A stretch of 64,000 nt of DNA from Otis tarda (lineage: Eukaryota > Chordata > Aves > Otidiformes > Otididae): positions 77,657,009 to 77,721,008 of the forward strand of contig CM048591.1 of assembly GCA_026413225.1 (NCBI GenBank). The letters run 5' to 3'. The notes under the pieces are model-generated. The model saw only the letters and a program-made list of their open reading frames with translations, searched no databases and had not been told where the DNA came from. Both the position numbers and the translations under genes were made by a program. Below are positions 12,446-24,310 of this stretch, one piece after another; the first letter of the stretch is position 1, and each line of letters begins with the position of its first letter.

Positions 12446-12687
12446 TAGAGGGAGGTAGATTTAGATTAGATATTAGGAAGAATTTTTTTACAATAAAGGC
12501 AGTAGAACACTGGCCCAGGTTGCCCAGAGAGGTGGTGGATGCCCCATCCCTGGAAACGTTTCAGGCCAGGTTGGCCGGGGCTCTGAGCAACCTGATCTGG
12601 TTGGCGATGTCCCTGCTCCTTGCAGGAGGGTTGGACTGGGTGACCTTTAAATGTCCCTTCCAACCCAAACCCTCCTGTGATTCTAAA
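12446..12687 (+). mobile_element. CR1 LINE 3'-end fragment
   Basis: This is the classic avian CR1 3' region in + orientation: AGATATTAGGAAGAATTTTT, then GGTTGCCCAGAGAGGTGGTG, GGTTGGCCGGGGCTCTGAGC, and the terminal CCTTCCAACCCAAACCCTCC followed by TGTGATTCTA. It is 5'-truncated, as most CR1 copies are. Confidence 0.95.
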
Positions 12688-13043
12688 GTATTTATCAAGA
12701 TTTCTCCCCTTTAAAAATTCACCGTTCAATCTGAAACTTAAAAACTTTGCACGAAATGAAAGACCCCCCGTAGAGCCTCGACAGGTCTGGTGCTTCTTGG
12801 TTTGGTAACAGCGAAGAACTGAGAATTGAGACAACATCAATATGGCAGCCTGAATGTCAGTAAGATTAGATTTCAAGGATAATTTGATCTTACCCTATAT
12901 ATTGATAGCAACTGTGTGAAATACTAACCAGCATGCTGCTGAAGTATTTTATACGCGGGTGCTGCTATATCAGGTGATAGTTTGTTTGAGACAGGACTCA
13001 TACGGAAAAATTAATTCACTGTTTGAAAACCTTAAGAATGTCA

Positions 13044-13090
13044 TAACCTTTGAAGGTTCCTTCCAACCCCAACCGTTCTATGATTCTATG
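13044..13090 (+). mobile_element. CR1 3' terminus, very short
   Basis: Only the extreme CR1 3' end is present: TTGAAGGTTCCTTCCAACCC followed by CAACCGTTCTATGATTCTAT. It is an extreme 5' truncation in + orientation. Confidence 0.85.
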
Positions 13091-14504
13091 TATGTAGAGT
13101 GACTAACTCAGGGAATTCACTGTAACTGCATACATTCATAAAACTTACGGTATAGTTGTGCGTTGGAAAAATGAATCTGAGAAAAGGAAAATTAAACAGT
13201 ATGTTTAGACAGTAAATTATCAGCAGAATTTAGATTGGTGACATTCCTAGCTACGTATTATTGGAAGGTTGTTATTGCATGTGAATAACAATGTTGAATC
13301 ACATTGTTAAATTAAACTAATTGAAGTTCAGCATTTTGCTGAATTTGTTCGATTTATGTTTAAATAAAGGATCAGAAATAAGTCTTCGTGAGTAAGTCCA
13401 GAAGAGAAAGTGGCTAATAAATATAAATTATTTTATGCAGCCTCAGTGTGTCTAGCACTAAATGGTATTTTACGTTGGTTTGTCAATAAAGTAAGGGTGT
13501 GCACAAGAGTGACGTTTATGTGCCTTCTGTAGTGAAGGCTTGATCTAATGAATTAGTACTGTTTGAAGATAAATTATCTTGAAGAAAAGTTTCCAAGTGT
13601 GATTAATTTGATGAAGAGAATGAAGAGTTGGTTTTTATGATCTTGGTAGATATTTCTAAGTTTTTCAAATTAACGTATTTGCAGAAGTGTGAACTAGTTA
13701 TATCTTCCAGTACATGTGATTATTAAGTGCTAGTATTTCCTAAATACTAAACAGAAATTGAGTTTATAAATACTTAAATGCATAGCTATGTTTTATCTTT
13801 GTCTGAAATGCAAATTCGCAATGTCTTCTCTTAATTACAGTATCATAAGTATTCAGTTTATGTGCAAAAGTCACATCTTCACAAGTACTATCTGGAATTT
13901 AATGTCGTCTGACTTTTTACCTAAGACATGTTAATTTTCTTTTACCATGTTTTCTCTTTTTACACAAAGTATGAGAGTAGATGAGTGCATCTCCTGTGCA
14001 GAAAGTGCAGGCTGAGGCATGTGAGATGTTACATCATTTTAGGGCAGGGAATAAGGTCTTCAGTGCTGCGGGAGATCATGAAGAGAGAAATTATCATTCT
14101 TCCAGTTAGGAGTTCCATATCGTTTACGTCATTAAAAAAAAGGACTTGCATTTTAAAAAGTCTGGAGATTCATGCAGAATTAATTTTTCCTAAGGTAAGG
14201 CTAGTTAAGAATACATGGCAGAAAAACCTGACGTAATCCAAATAGCCATTCCTCCTGTTTCAGGGAACGGCTCGTATCCTGACCTGCCTTTCATCGCTGT
14301 TGCAGAGCGTAAGGCGATCCAGGGTTGTTCCTAGCAGCTGCACGGTTAGCTTGTGCGAGTTTGGGGTGCAAAGTATGGTAGGATGGGGAGCCTACAAACA
14401 AGTGAAACTTTTGTCACTCGTGACTGCCGGAAAGAACGTGGCAAATCAATGGAACTGAAACTGAAAAGACTCAAAAAGATTGTGAGAATTCTGAGCAGCT
14501 GGTG
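13091..14504. other. FAM172A intron, no gene seen
   Basis: AT-rich intronic sequence runs up to the left arm of the inverted repeat. I see no exon or recognisable repeat. Confidence 0.6.
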
Positions 14505-14893
14505 GAGAGGGTTTTCTTGCTTGCCTGTCTGTTTGGTTTTGTTTTAAGGAAACCAGAGGTGATATTTCTGAACTAGTTTCTGCACAAAAGACATTAAAGC
14601 ACTACTTCTGCAATTTTTACATGTTTTTTTTAAACGAAAATCTAGTCTCCAGCAAATGTTTTAAGCTACCCGCACGTTTCACACTCACAATCAGTGGAAT
14701 TTTCCAAATCCCAGATACTTTTATCCACTTCAAATTCACACAGTTTATTAGAGAAAAAAAAAAATCCACCTTCTCCTGCCATCAGCACTGTAACCTTACC
14801 CTTTGATAAGGTCTCCTATTTCATTCAAGGATGAGACCTCTTTTTAGAAGAAATGCTGGAAGATCAAGGACAATTATTCCTTACTTCAAACTG
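14505..14893 (+). repeat. Inverted repeat, left arm (389 bp)
   Basis: The segment from GAGAGGGTTTTCTTGCTTGC to TTCCTTACTTCAAACTG is the reverse complement of 18109-18500. Reading the two arms side by side, I count one C/T difference in AGCAAAYGTT, one A/G difference in GTCTCCTRTTT, one C/T difference at the extreme end, and length or base changes in an A-rich tract (about 14750-14764). The homology ends sharply and the flanks are unrelated. I see no target-site duplication and it is not CR1. The arm lies 849 bp upstream of the FAM172A exon at 15743. The apparent 61-codon open frame inside it is simply this repeat. Confidence 0.95.
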
Positions 14894-15742
14894 TTATTCC
14901 TTTTCTGTGTATTCATATGGTAGAAAGGGAAGAATGAGTAGATTTTTTTTCCTGCCCTCGTGATGTTTACATCAGCACAGTCCTTTTGCCTTGAGCCAGG
15001 CTTGCTTAAACCAAGTGTAGACGTGTTTTATGGAAGTTCTGTTTTTATTGAACAAAAGTGCTGCTTTACTCTCTAGAGCAAGGACAAACTTAGAATTAGA
15101 TGATGATTTACTGAATATTGAAGTAGCTGAGCTTTGACCTGCGTGCAGGACTCTTAATGAAGCCATTATTTAGACCCAAATTGGATTTCTGTGTTTTGTT
15201 AGGCCTATCCTATTAAATTTATAATAGACAAATTTACAATACTTGTTCCTGCGTGCCTTATTGGGTAATTTTGTGTACTTGTGTTGAGGTGGCTGAGGTA
15301 GAACTCTCCAGGATTTTTTTTTCATATTATGTAAGAATTTTATTGTTGCTTCAGGCATATCAGAGGTGACAAATTACTTGTTCTCCTCTCCTCACCCCCC
15401 AATTGCTCTTTTATGGACTTTCTCTTTTTGCCAGTAAAATTTCTGTAAACAACTGATGTTTCAAAGTTTTAGCATACTTTTTTACCCCTTTTCTAATTTA
15501 AATCTCCTTTGGATTACTGTTCTAAATTGTGGTATGGTTTTATATTTTGAAGTTATGTTGCACAGATATTATCTTTTGCTTTATTTTTATTTAGTACTGG
15601 GCACGTATTAGTGCTTATAATATGCATACAAATAGTCGTTAAATGGTGAAACTTTTTATATCAATTTGGTGACTAACTTTATAACTACAGATGTTTTTTT
15701 AAAAATGTTATTGATGTGTAAAGGCGTTGTCTGTAATTGCAG
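14894..15742. other. FAM172A intron between left repeat arm and Arb2 exon
   Basis: AT-rich sequence leads to the acceptor AG at 15741-15742. It holds small open frames on the minus strand without features. Nothing else is recognised apart from T-runs and the splice-acceptor region. Confidence 0.6.
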
Positions 15743-15934
15743 GTTGATGCGACGGAGAGTGAACCAAAGAGTTTTATCTTTATGAGTGAAGATGCGTTGA
15801 CAAACCCTGACAAGCTGTTGGTCCTAATTCATGGTAACGGTGTTGTCAGAGCCGGTCAGTGGGCTAGGAGGCTTATCATTAACGAAGACCTGGACAGTGG
15901 CACGCAGATACCGTATATAAAGAGGGCTATTGAG
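15743..15934 (+). CDS. FAM172A: FAM172A (ARB2A) internal coding exon, start of Arb2 domain core, 64 codons
   Basis: The translation starts [20 protein letters not shown] and contains [19 protein letters not shown], then [18 protein letters not shown]. This is the highly conserved Arb2-domain core of FAM172A. Arb2 domains have an alpha/beta-hydrolase-like fold, and the HG-x-G turn after the hydrophobic strand sits where such folds carry an oxyanion-type loop. The acceptor is a TGTAATTGCAG context ending at 15742, and the donor GTAGGT starts at 15935. The exon is 192 bp, phase 0 at both ends, and continues directly from the exon at 6819-6884. The codon after HG is AAC (Asn); from memory mammals have Ser there, so this may be a lineage difference. 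The exon lies between two near-identical inverted repeat arms (14505-14893 and 18109-18500). The following exon of the gene was not found in the rest of the window. Confidence 0.97.
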
Positions 15935-18108
15935 GTAGGTGAAAGTACATGTACATATGGTTGTGTGTACATATGCACGTGTATGTGCGTGCCTGTGTAT
16001 GAAGACCTCTAAATCTGTGATGTTTTAATTTCTTAATCACCATTCCATATATCCCTGTATGATAATTATATTTATGATGAGACTACTTGCTTGGTTTTTT
16101 TCAGAACTTCTTTCTGACGGAACCAAGTTTCTTTTACAGTAGAATAAAAATCTAGTTGTATGTCATGTTGTTGTGACGGCACTGCGATGTAGTTTAATAT
16201 GGCAGCTAACGTGACAAGAGCCCTTAGCAGGCGATGAGATGCAATAGAAGGCACTACAGAAATTTGTTATGATTTGAAGTGTTTTCTTTTACATTTCATT
16301 AAATTTGTACGTGTTCTCACTCAACGTCTGTTGTAATCTCATGATAACATGAGCTTTCATAGTAACAGCAGGCTTTTTTGCTAGCCTTATACTGAATTTA
16401 TTAGAGGCACAGTCTTTTTCAGTTTTGCACTGAATACTGATTCATTCTGATTCACCTATCAATACTTGACAGTAAAAAACATTTGCATTTTATGGACATT
16501 ATTTTGTTACATTTATGTCAATGTGAGAGACAATGCACAATTTGTGTAATGTTTTTAACACTAGAACTTTGTAGGTGTAATTAATCTCTTGTATCTTGCT
16601 ACCTAAATGAAACTTCAAGGTAAACATTAGAAAAGCCTATTTGAGGCTCACTATTTCTATTATATTTACCAAGTTAAGCTAATATTCTACTCTAAATATC
16701 AGTGTTATCAGTGTAATTTTTAGATGTTTTGCTAAACAAAGTAGATTTTTTTTCAGTTGGCTTTAAAGTGTTCAGTATAGAAAATGGTTCTCTTCAAATG
16801 TTTTCTTTTTTTTTTAATGAAGCAAAGAAAGAAGACATATTAAAGCATTAGGCCATTAAGTTTTGTTTTGTGTAATCCACTGACAAAGCACCAAACTACA
16901 CTTTGTATGAAAAAGAAACCTAGTCTTGTGAAGGCAGTGCTTGCCTTCTAACATAAAGTTTTTGTTCATTTTAAATCAAGACTCAGAGGCAGAACAAAAA
17001 CTACTTTAGGATTATTGAGTGTAATATAGGTGTATGGTGGGTCCAGTGTGCGAGGTTAATCTCTAGAGTGCAAGTTCCAAAACCTTTCCTGAGAAACCTG
17101 AAGAGCTGTAGCTACTTAAATTTTTGTAGCAATGGTTACATGCCTGCTTCTTCATTCTTTTCTAGAGATACTAGTGTCTTGGCTAAGTGAGAGGCTGAGC
17201 ATTTAAAACAGGGATACTATCTCTAAATGAACAGATAATCTTTAAGAGAGTGTTTCTAGTAAAGGAGACTAACAGTTCTTTTTCCTGTCTTGTTATTTTT
17301 ATTTATTTTATGCAATGATTGTGCCAGTGTAACAGCACTGTTCCCTCAGATGGTTATTATCCTTAAAAACAGATTACGTATTTCTGCATTTTGCATGCTG
17401 CTTTTAAAAACACAGGAAAAAACCCACAGAGTTTAATGAGAAGCTATCTTTAAAAAAATGTAATCATTCAGTTACATTGGGACATTGGACTTTCTGCTCT
17501 TATCTTTTCACTTCCTTCTTTCTTAGCATGATTTTTAAATTCATAGTTCTTTTTAGCTGCGTAATTCCAGCTGCTGTAAAACCCTCTCTCCCTTTTTGTG
17601 CATCTTAAAATTCTGGCAAATGTACTACATGTTTAGAACACACACTATTTGCAATGATTTTTTTTCAGGCAAAATGAAGATTAGATCGTAATCATTTATA
17701 TTATATTAAATATGTTGCTATTTTTTGTATCCTGTAATCATTGTAGTGGGAATTGAATGTATATCTGGGTAGATAAGGCAATATTTTATGGAAGTCGAAC
17801 TCCACTGAAGGTATTTGGAATCATTATGTTATGATTAAAAAGAGAATACAGATAGCTACATGCTGATACCATTCTACGTCATGTACAGATCATACAAATT
17901 ACGCTTCCAAGTGCAGGAAATTATGGAAGAGTGAGTATAAGGACTCCAGTTTTAGTTGATAATAATAAAAATTGCATATTTTTCTGGGTTTTCTGGTGTT
18001 CAGCTTGTAGTTGGTTTAGGCACTTCTTTCACTTAGGAAATGGAAATAACTGGCCTAGACAATAAATGGCCTGAGTGAAAACTGTGGTAACATCTCATGC
18101 AACATTGC
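15935..18108. other. FAM172A intron between Arb2 exon and right repeat arm
   Basis: The sequence begins with the GTAGGT donor. A GT/AC-rich alternating tract follows at about 15945-16000 (GTACATGTACATATGG..., TGCACGTGTATGTGCGTGCC). The rest is AT-rich intron without recognisable elements. Confidence 0.6.
15945..16000. repeat. Alternating purine-pyrimidine (GT/AC-rich) tract
   Basis: An imperfect run of GT, AC and AT dinucleotides lies directly downstream of the splice donor of the Arb2 exon. Such tracts can adopt non-B DNA and can pair or recruit splicing factors, but no effect is shown here. Confidence 0.6.
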
Positions 18109-18500
18109 CAGTTTAAAGTAAGGAATAATTGTCCTTGATCTTCCAGCATTTCTTCTAAAAAGAGGTCTCATCCTTGAATGAAACAGGAGACCTTATCAAA
18201 GGGTAAGGTTACAGTGCTGATGGCAGGAGAAGGTGGATTTTTCTTTTTTTTTCCTAATAAACTGTGTGAATTTGAAGTGGATAAAAGTATCTGGGATTTG
18301 GAAAATTCCACTGATTGTGAGTGTGAAACGTGCGGGTAGCTTAAAACGTTTGCTGGAGACTAGATTTTCGTTTAAAAAAAACATGTAAAAATTGCAGAAG
18401 TAGTGCTTTAATGTCTTTTGTGCAGAAACTAGTTCAGAAATATCACCTCTGGTTTCCTTAAAACAAAACCAAACAGACAGGCAAGCAAGAAAACCCTCTC
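18109..18500 (-). repeat. Inverted repeat, right arm (392 bp)
   Basis: This is the reverse complement of 14505-14893, beginning CAGTTTAAAGTAAGGAATAA and ending GCAAGCAAGAAAACCCTCTC. It is three bases longer only because of the A/T-tract (about 18240-18256). The arm lies 2174 bp downstream of the FAM172A Arb2 exon, so the two arms enclose a 3.2-kb loop with the exon inside. The minus-strand open frame at 18196-18570 derives largely from this arm and is not a gene. Confidence 0.95.
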
Positions 18501-19524
18501 GGTAGGTCAAAACCCTGTGCTTTTCTCTACTGACTTTCTCTGTGGAGAGTGATGAGACTACCACAAGCAAATTTCAGTTTATTTCTTGGGAAGACTGAAA
18601 ACAGGGAGGCAAAAGCTGGAGTTATAAGTGAGCAGTTGATTGAGCAGGATGAATTGATACCATCCCTCCTAACAAGGAAGTTAGGAGTAGAAAAGAAACT
18701 ATTTCTCTCTGGTACAACACTTTCAAGAAAAAAAAAAATTAAAAACTTTTCTCTTAAAGCATGGAGTAAGGGAGCAATGTAAAGGCTTAAAGTTTATCAT
18801 GCTTCTAGTGGCTTGGGGCTAATGTGCATTAGAAATAAAATATCCAAGAGGAAACATCCTGGTGGGAATTCGAGTAGCTAGAAATGTGGTTTTTCTTTCC
18901 ATCTGGGTGGTTCCTGTAGGTAATACTTCTCCTTCCATCTTTTATATCAGACTCTCTTGTGTAGATTCAATCTTTTGTGTAATAGGTGTTGGAGGTAATT
19001 TACAAGGTTTTCTGGGAAGAGATAAGATTATTGTGTTAATTCAGAAATTCAAACTTGATAGTGTAAAGAAGATTCTGAAATATGAAAGTAGAAGGGAACA
19101 AGCAAGCAACTAGATAGGGAACAGATTGTAGGAAAAGGAGGAGGGAGGAAAGTGTATACAATGTGAGAGACAGATATGTGTAAATACGTTAAAACACGGT
19201 AGGGAAAGACCTACTTCAGAAAAACAAGTATGAAAACGGTGAACGTGGGAATATAAGGCAGTAAGACAGTAACAAAAGCTTAATGAAAAGAAAACAAATA
19301 CACATTATAAAGATACTTTAAAAAGATGGCAATTTCCAGTAAATACAGTGCAAAATAAATATTGCTTAGGTTAATTGTTTTGTTAAAAAAACCTCTCTAC
19401 TGAACCTTTCTACAGCGGGTAATACTGATTTTTGACGGAAGCAGTCATCTGGCATGTAAGAGACTGAAGTTCAAGTCCCTCTTCTGGGAATGAAGGATTA
19501 TTCCATTTACAATGCTGCACTGGA

Positions 19525-19672
19525 ACCAAATAAAGAAATAAAAAATGTAAATTAGATTAATAAATAAGTGTAAATTATAGAAATAAACAATTGTGAATTA
19601 TATAGATAATTAAATATAAATAATAGAAATAAGTGAACAAATAGAAAATATATAAATAAATAAATGTAAACC
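19525..19672. repeat. A/T-rich low-complexity (TAAA)-like block
   Basis: Imperfect AAATAAATA and AATTATAGAAATA units run for about 150 bp almost without C or G. It is a decayed simple repeat. Confidence 0.8.
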
Positions 19673-22600
19673 GGAAGAGGAATTTTAGTCTCTCTCTTCT
19701 TCATTTTGCATAAGGTCAGGCTCTTCTCAGATCAGTTATTATCTAGGCGTATATGCAATGACTGAAACAGAACCAAGAGGAGATGGTGAGAGACCAAGTT
19801 AATTCATTAATTCTGTGATCAGGACATTTACGTGGAGTGTCAAGAACTAAGTGGTTTCTTCTAGTTAGTTCAGGGGCTCCCACGTTCCCTGTGAGGACCT
19901 CGGTCACCACGCCCTTTAGGAGGAGGAGGTTGTGAGGACGTACACTTCTCTGGTTCATCGTTGAGTGGTTACATGGATGGTAACCTAAAGATTTGTTTAG
20001 GAGATGCACAAGTGATACCAGTGATACAGGGAAACAAGCAAGAAGGGGTGCAAAAGTTGGCTACTGCTCCATGCAGGAGTGTTCCTTTCGTAGCGGCTGG
20101 AGGAGCGGGTTTGTGCTTTGAAGTCCACTGAGTGCTAGGTGAGGAGAGGCTGACGTTCGTCTGCTTACGGAGGAAGTTTGTTCCTTGGGGAAACGGGAGC
20201 TGAGCTGACCTAAAGTTTGGACACTGAGCAGAATTTTGAAGTACTAATATTTTGATACCTTTCCTCTAGGGAATAATGAGGACATTCGCTTCCTGCACAA
20301 GTACAGAGAAACTGTTGGAGGCTTTCTGTGTCCTTGGAAATTCAGTACATTTGTTACATAAGATAGCTGTGGTCCCAAGGATGCTAATAAAATTCAGCCA
20401 CGGCAACTGTCAGTTATTTCACCTTTTAAAAAAATACGTCTTTTTAAAAAAAAAAAAAAACATCCAAGAATCGTTGCCTGGTTTCAAATTCAGCACACTT
20501 TTAAGATGGCCTAGGTATTTTTCTTATCACTTAAAGGAGAGTTAATACTTGACAAAGGGGTTAATAGCACCAGAAAAATAGCTTCTTCAAAGAACCTGGA
20601 TGAGTTTTTTAGAGGAAATGCAGCAGTACCCAGTTTTTTTCCACGAACAAATGAAAAAATGTTTGCAGGACGTGAGCATCCATTGCAGAAAGCTTTCTTT
20701 AATGGCTGATAAAACGTGATTTTTAGCTTTGGTTTTCTCTTGTGTTTATCCTACTCTTCTACTCTTAAAACTACATTTTAACAATTTCTGTTCTTAAGAA
20801 TATTTTTAGTCAGAATATTGGATTTATTCACTCATAATAATATTCATTTGTATAAAACCATCAGGCTTGAGAATTGCTGAGGGCGGCTGCTTTCTTCAGG
20901 ATGCAATAAGATGTTATTAGTTTTGTAGCTGAGTCGAATGGAGCAACGAAATAATTCAGTATAGCGGTAGTAAATTTACCTGCCATAACCTGTATGTGGT
21001 TTAGTATCCTTACTGGTTAGTAACTGGTGTGGTAACAGATTTTGGTCTTTCCATTTGTAAAAATCAATCAGTTTCGATAGTGGATATTTTCACATTGTTG
21101 TCAAGAAATTATGCTTTGTTTAAACTACAAAATAATATCTTGCATATCTTGTTAGACAACACCCTCGTTGTTCATAGTGGTCAAGATTTAAAATTTTGTC
21201 TCATCATTTATACATGCTTAGCATAATTTCAGTAAGATGGGAAGTGACACTTCCTGGAAAAAAACAGAGCTGACATTTCACTGCAATTACAGTTGTTCCA
21301 CAGAATACTAATATTTATGTACCTTTTATGTCTCCTAAGTATATTCTTGCAGAAAGATGTTTAAATACTTCATTTATTTATTAATAGTCATTTACAGTGC
21401 CAGAGTAATTGTAATCTTACTTGGGCATTCTGATATTTTTCTGGAAATAAAATTTTACTAAAATGTACAAAAATGTGCTATATATTGTTTTCTTTCAAAT
21501 ATTAATTTTCTAACTCCAGAATATCTATTTGCTTATGTTCATTCTGTTAGATCATACAAATAACATTGCCAGTAAAATACTTCTTACTAGAGGAAAAAAA
21601 TTATTTACAACTACTTTTGTGGGGATAATATTAAGAAAAGTTAAGTTAAATAGCTGGTTGGGCAATCTTTTGAGATCATTCTGAAAACATAAACACAATA
21701 TATTGCTAAATAATTTGTCAGATATAATTGGCATAAAATGCACCATGCTCTGGAAAGAAAATTTAAAAAGCAATGTCTTTAATTCCTTCTAAAACATTTT
21801 ATGAGGAATTGATAATATCTCAAATACTGATTTGAAATACTGATCACCAAGCAGATAGAAGGAAAAGTTGCACAGTTAGTTGACAGCAATATTAATTGAT
21901 GGCAGAATACATAATAATGAATAATAAGCTGAATAGGAGTTAATGGTTATTAAGTCAGAAATTCAAGAAAAGGTTAAAAGCTTAGACTAATACTGAGCTG
22001 ACAGGGTCTGTAAGCCCACACCAGCCCCCATGCCAGCAAAGGAAAACAATGAGATGACAGCTCTACTGTTTGGAGAGAGGTTGCTAACGACAGCTTATTC
22101 CTTTATGATTTCAACTCTTGACAGAAGACAGGTCTGCTTGTTGCATCATGGCAGATGTATCATTACCTCCTGGCCCTGTCATGACTGAACTGGAAAAAAC
22201 CCCTCTTGCGGTTCTGAAAAACCAATTACCCTTTGGAATTCGGTGTGTCCTTTCCAGGATACGTGTTACCGTTGTTGTGTTAATTGCGTGTATTACATTA
22301 TTAGAGTTTTCTGTGTTACGTTAATTTGATAATGTAGAGATACTTACAGATTGCTTTGTGTTCCTTTGTTCTGCTGGCTGTCATGTTTTAGGACCCTGTA
22401 GCACCTCGTGTTAGCTTACTCTTACTTTGTCACTGACCTGAGAAAATCGTCGTTCAAGATGCTTGGATAAATGTGGCTTGAAAATATTTTTCCCCCCTCG
22501 CTGAGCGTTCTTTTTACTGGCGAAGTACGGGGCTGAGAACACACACTGAATATTTAAAATAATCATGATCATTTTAGAAACAAAGTTTAATATAAGTGGC

Positions 22601-24262
22601 CTCTTTATCATATGCATATTAGGATTCTTCCTCCCCCCCCACCACCACTTCAACTTGTTGGATACCTAACAGTGACTCTGGAGACTTAGAAAAGAGTAAG
22701 AGCGGGGTGTGGATTTTTGAAAGTATGTCAAAAGCCTTGGGGTTTGGGTGTGATCGGAATTTCAATAGAGGTTGAGATGAGTTTAAATGCATAGAAGGCG
22801 AACATAAAAATCTTGTTTAATTTCTGTCATGTTGTTCTTTTTTTAGTCACTCTGATGTCTTTTTCAAATCTGCTTTTCTCTCAAGCTTTGTGGTACTATA
22901 TCCAAGATCTGTTTTTTTTTTTTCCTCTTTGTATTTCGTTTTAACTGCTGATCCCTTTTCTGTGGTGCTTCTGCCTTTAATATCAGCTGAAGCGGTCTGA
23001 ATTGCTGAATCAAAGCCGTTTTGGGAGAGAGACAGTGTTTAAGATTGTGCAGGGTGAGATTCTCTGGGTAGAAGGTAACACTTCCTGCAGTTATAATCAA
23101 TGCGCTTGACACTTTCAAAGGCAGGAGAAGCCATGACTTGCTCAGGGGTTAAACTTTTTAAATAACTTCCCTTGGGAAAAATGCCATCAATAAAATGGAA
23201 TAATTAGTTGAAGATTCTTGAGTAGCCTGGGTTTGAAAAGAAAAGATGAGAGATAGGTCAGGTTTATACTTCTATTGTATTTTCTATCCCTTTTGTTTTT
23301 TAAACTATGAGCTTTTGTTTAAGTATGTGCAGTATTATAAAATCAGTCTGCTCCAAAAGTAATGTCATCTACTTAAGCCCATACAATACCTTTTGTAGTG
23401 TGCTATTGTCTGTGCAGTTTGATAATTGTAAGACCAGAGATTAATTTCTGCATAAAAATACGACTTTAGGTTTGGTCCCTTTCTCTTTTCCTACCCACAC
23501 GTCTATTTTGCAGGTAGTCATTTTAGCTAACAGAAAACATTTGCAACTTTGAATCTTAATAAATAAGCATCAGACATAATATATGTTAACAAATTTTTTA
23601 AATTGCGTCTAAATAGCATTGAATGAACATCCAGTGCATATCATCATTGATTTCTATAGAGGTGAACAGTTTTACTATGAAATTAAATGCATCTCACTTT
23701 GCATTAATAATGTTTCACAATTTCAAATTTTGTGGGAAATTTATTGTTCTTCTGACTTCTTTGTATATTGATTTTTGTTAAAGCAGCTATTTTGAACTGT
23801 AAAACCTGACTAGGAATGGTGCTTCCAATACACAGTGTAGTATGTGCATACCATACAAAATATTGATAAGTAATGCATGAATAGCTTCAAAGTAAAATAC
23901 TCTTACCCCTTGTTAATTATTTACTTATTTGCACTTTTATTTTTTCTTAAAGGGAAGTAAAATCACTGACAACACTCTAAACAGTAACTGAACAAGACTT
24001 TAACAAATACGTAATCGACGTTTTTGAGAAGTATTTTCTGATGGATTATATCGAAATGAGATCTGTACCCCCAGAATATGACAGTTTACTTGATAGGGAA
24101 TATTCTGCATGCAGAGTAGTAACAAAACTTTTAGCAATAAATTATTTACTAGTCTTGATCCAGCAATGTACTGCTGTTCCTGCATGGAGAAGTTTTGAGG
24201 ATCTGCTTCTGGGAAGCTAGCTGTGGAACCATCACCTTCTAATCTTTCTGTTGTGGTACAGA

Positions 24263-24310
24263 TGTTTATTTTAAATTGATTATATGTGTTTATTTTAAAT
24301 TGATTATATG
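24263..24310. repeat. Perfect tandem duplication, 24-bp unit x2
   Basis: The unit starting TGTTTATTTTAAATTGATTA and ending TATG occurs at 24263-24286 and again, without mismatch, at 24287-24310. Confidence 0.95.

Noticed and set aside
14505..18500. Inverted repeat arms as terminal inverted repeats of a DNA transposon
   Set aside because: The enclosed DNA carries a host exon in correct splicing order, there is no target-site duplication, and no transposase trace lies between the arms.
18196..18570. 124-codon minus-strand open frame
   Set aside because: Most of it is the right arm of the inverted repeat; the same residues appear on the + strand in the left arm at 14621-14806, so it reflects the duplication, not a gene.
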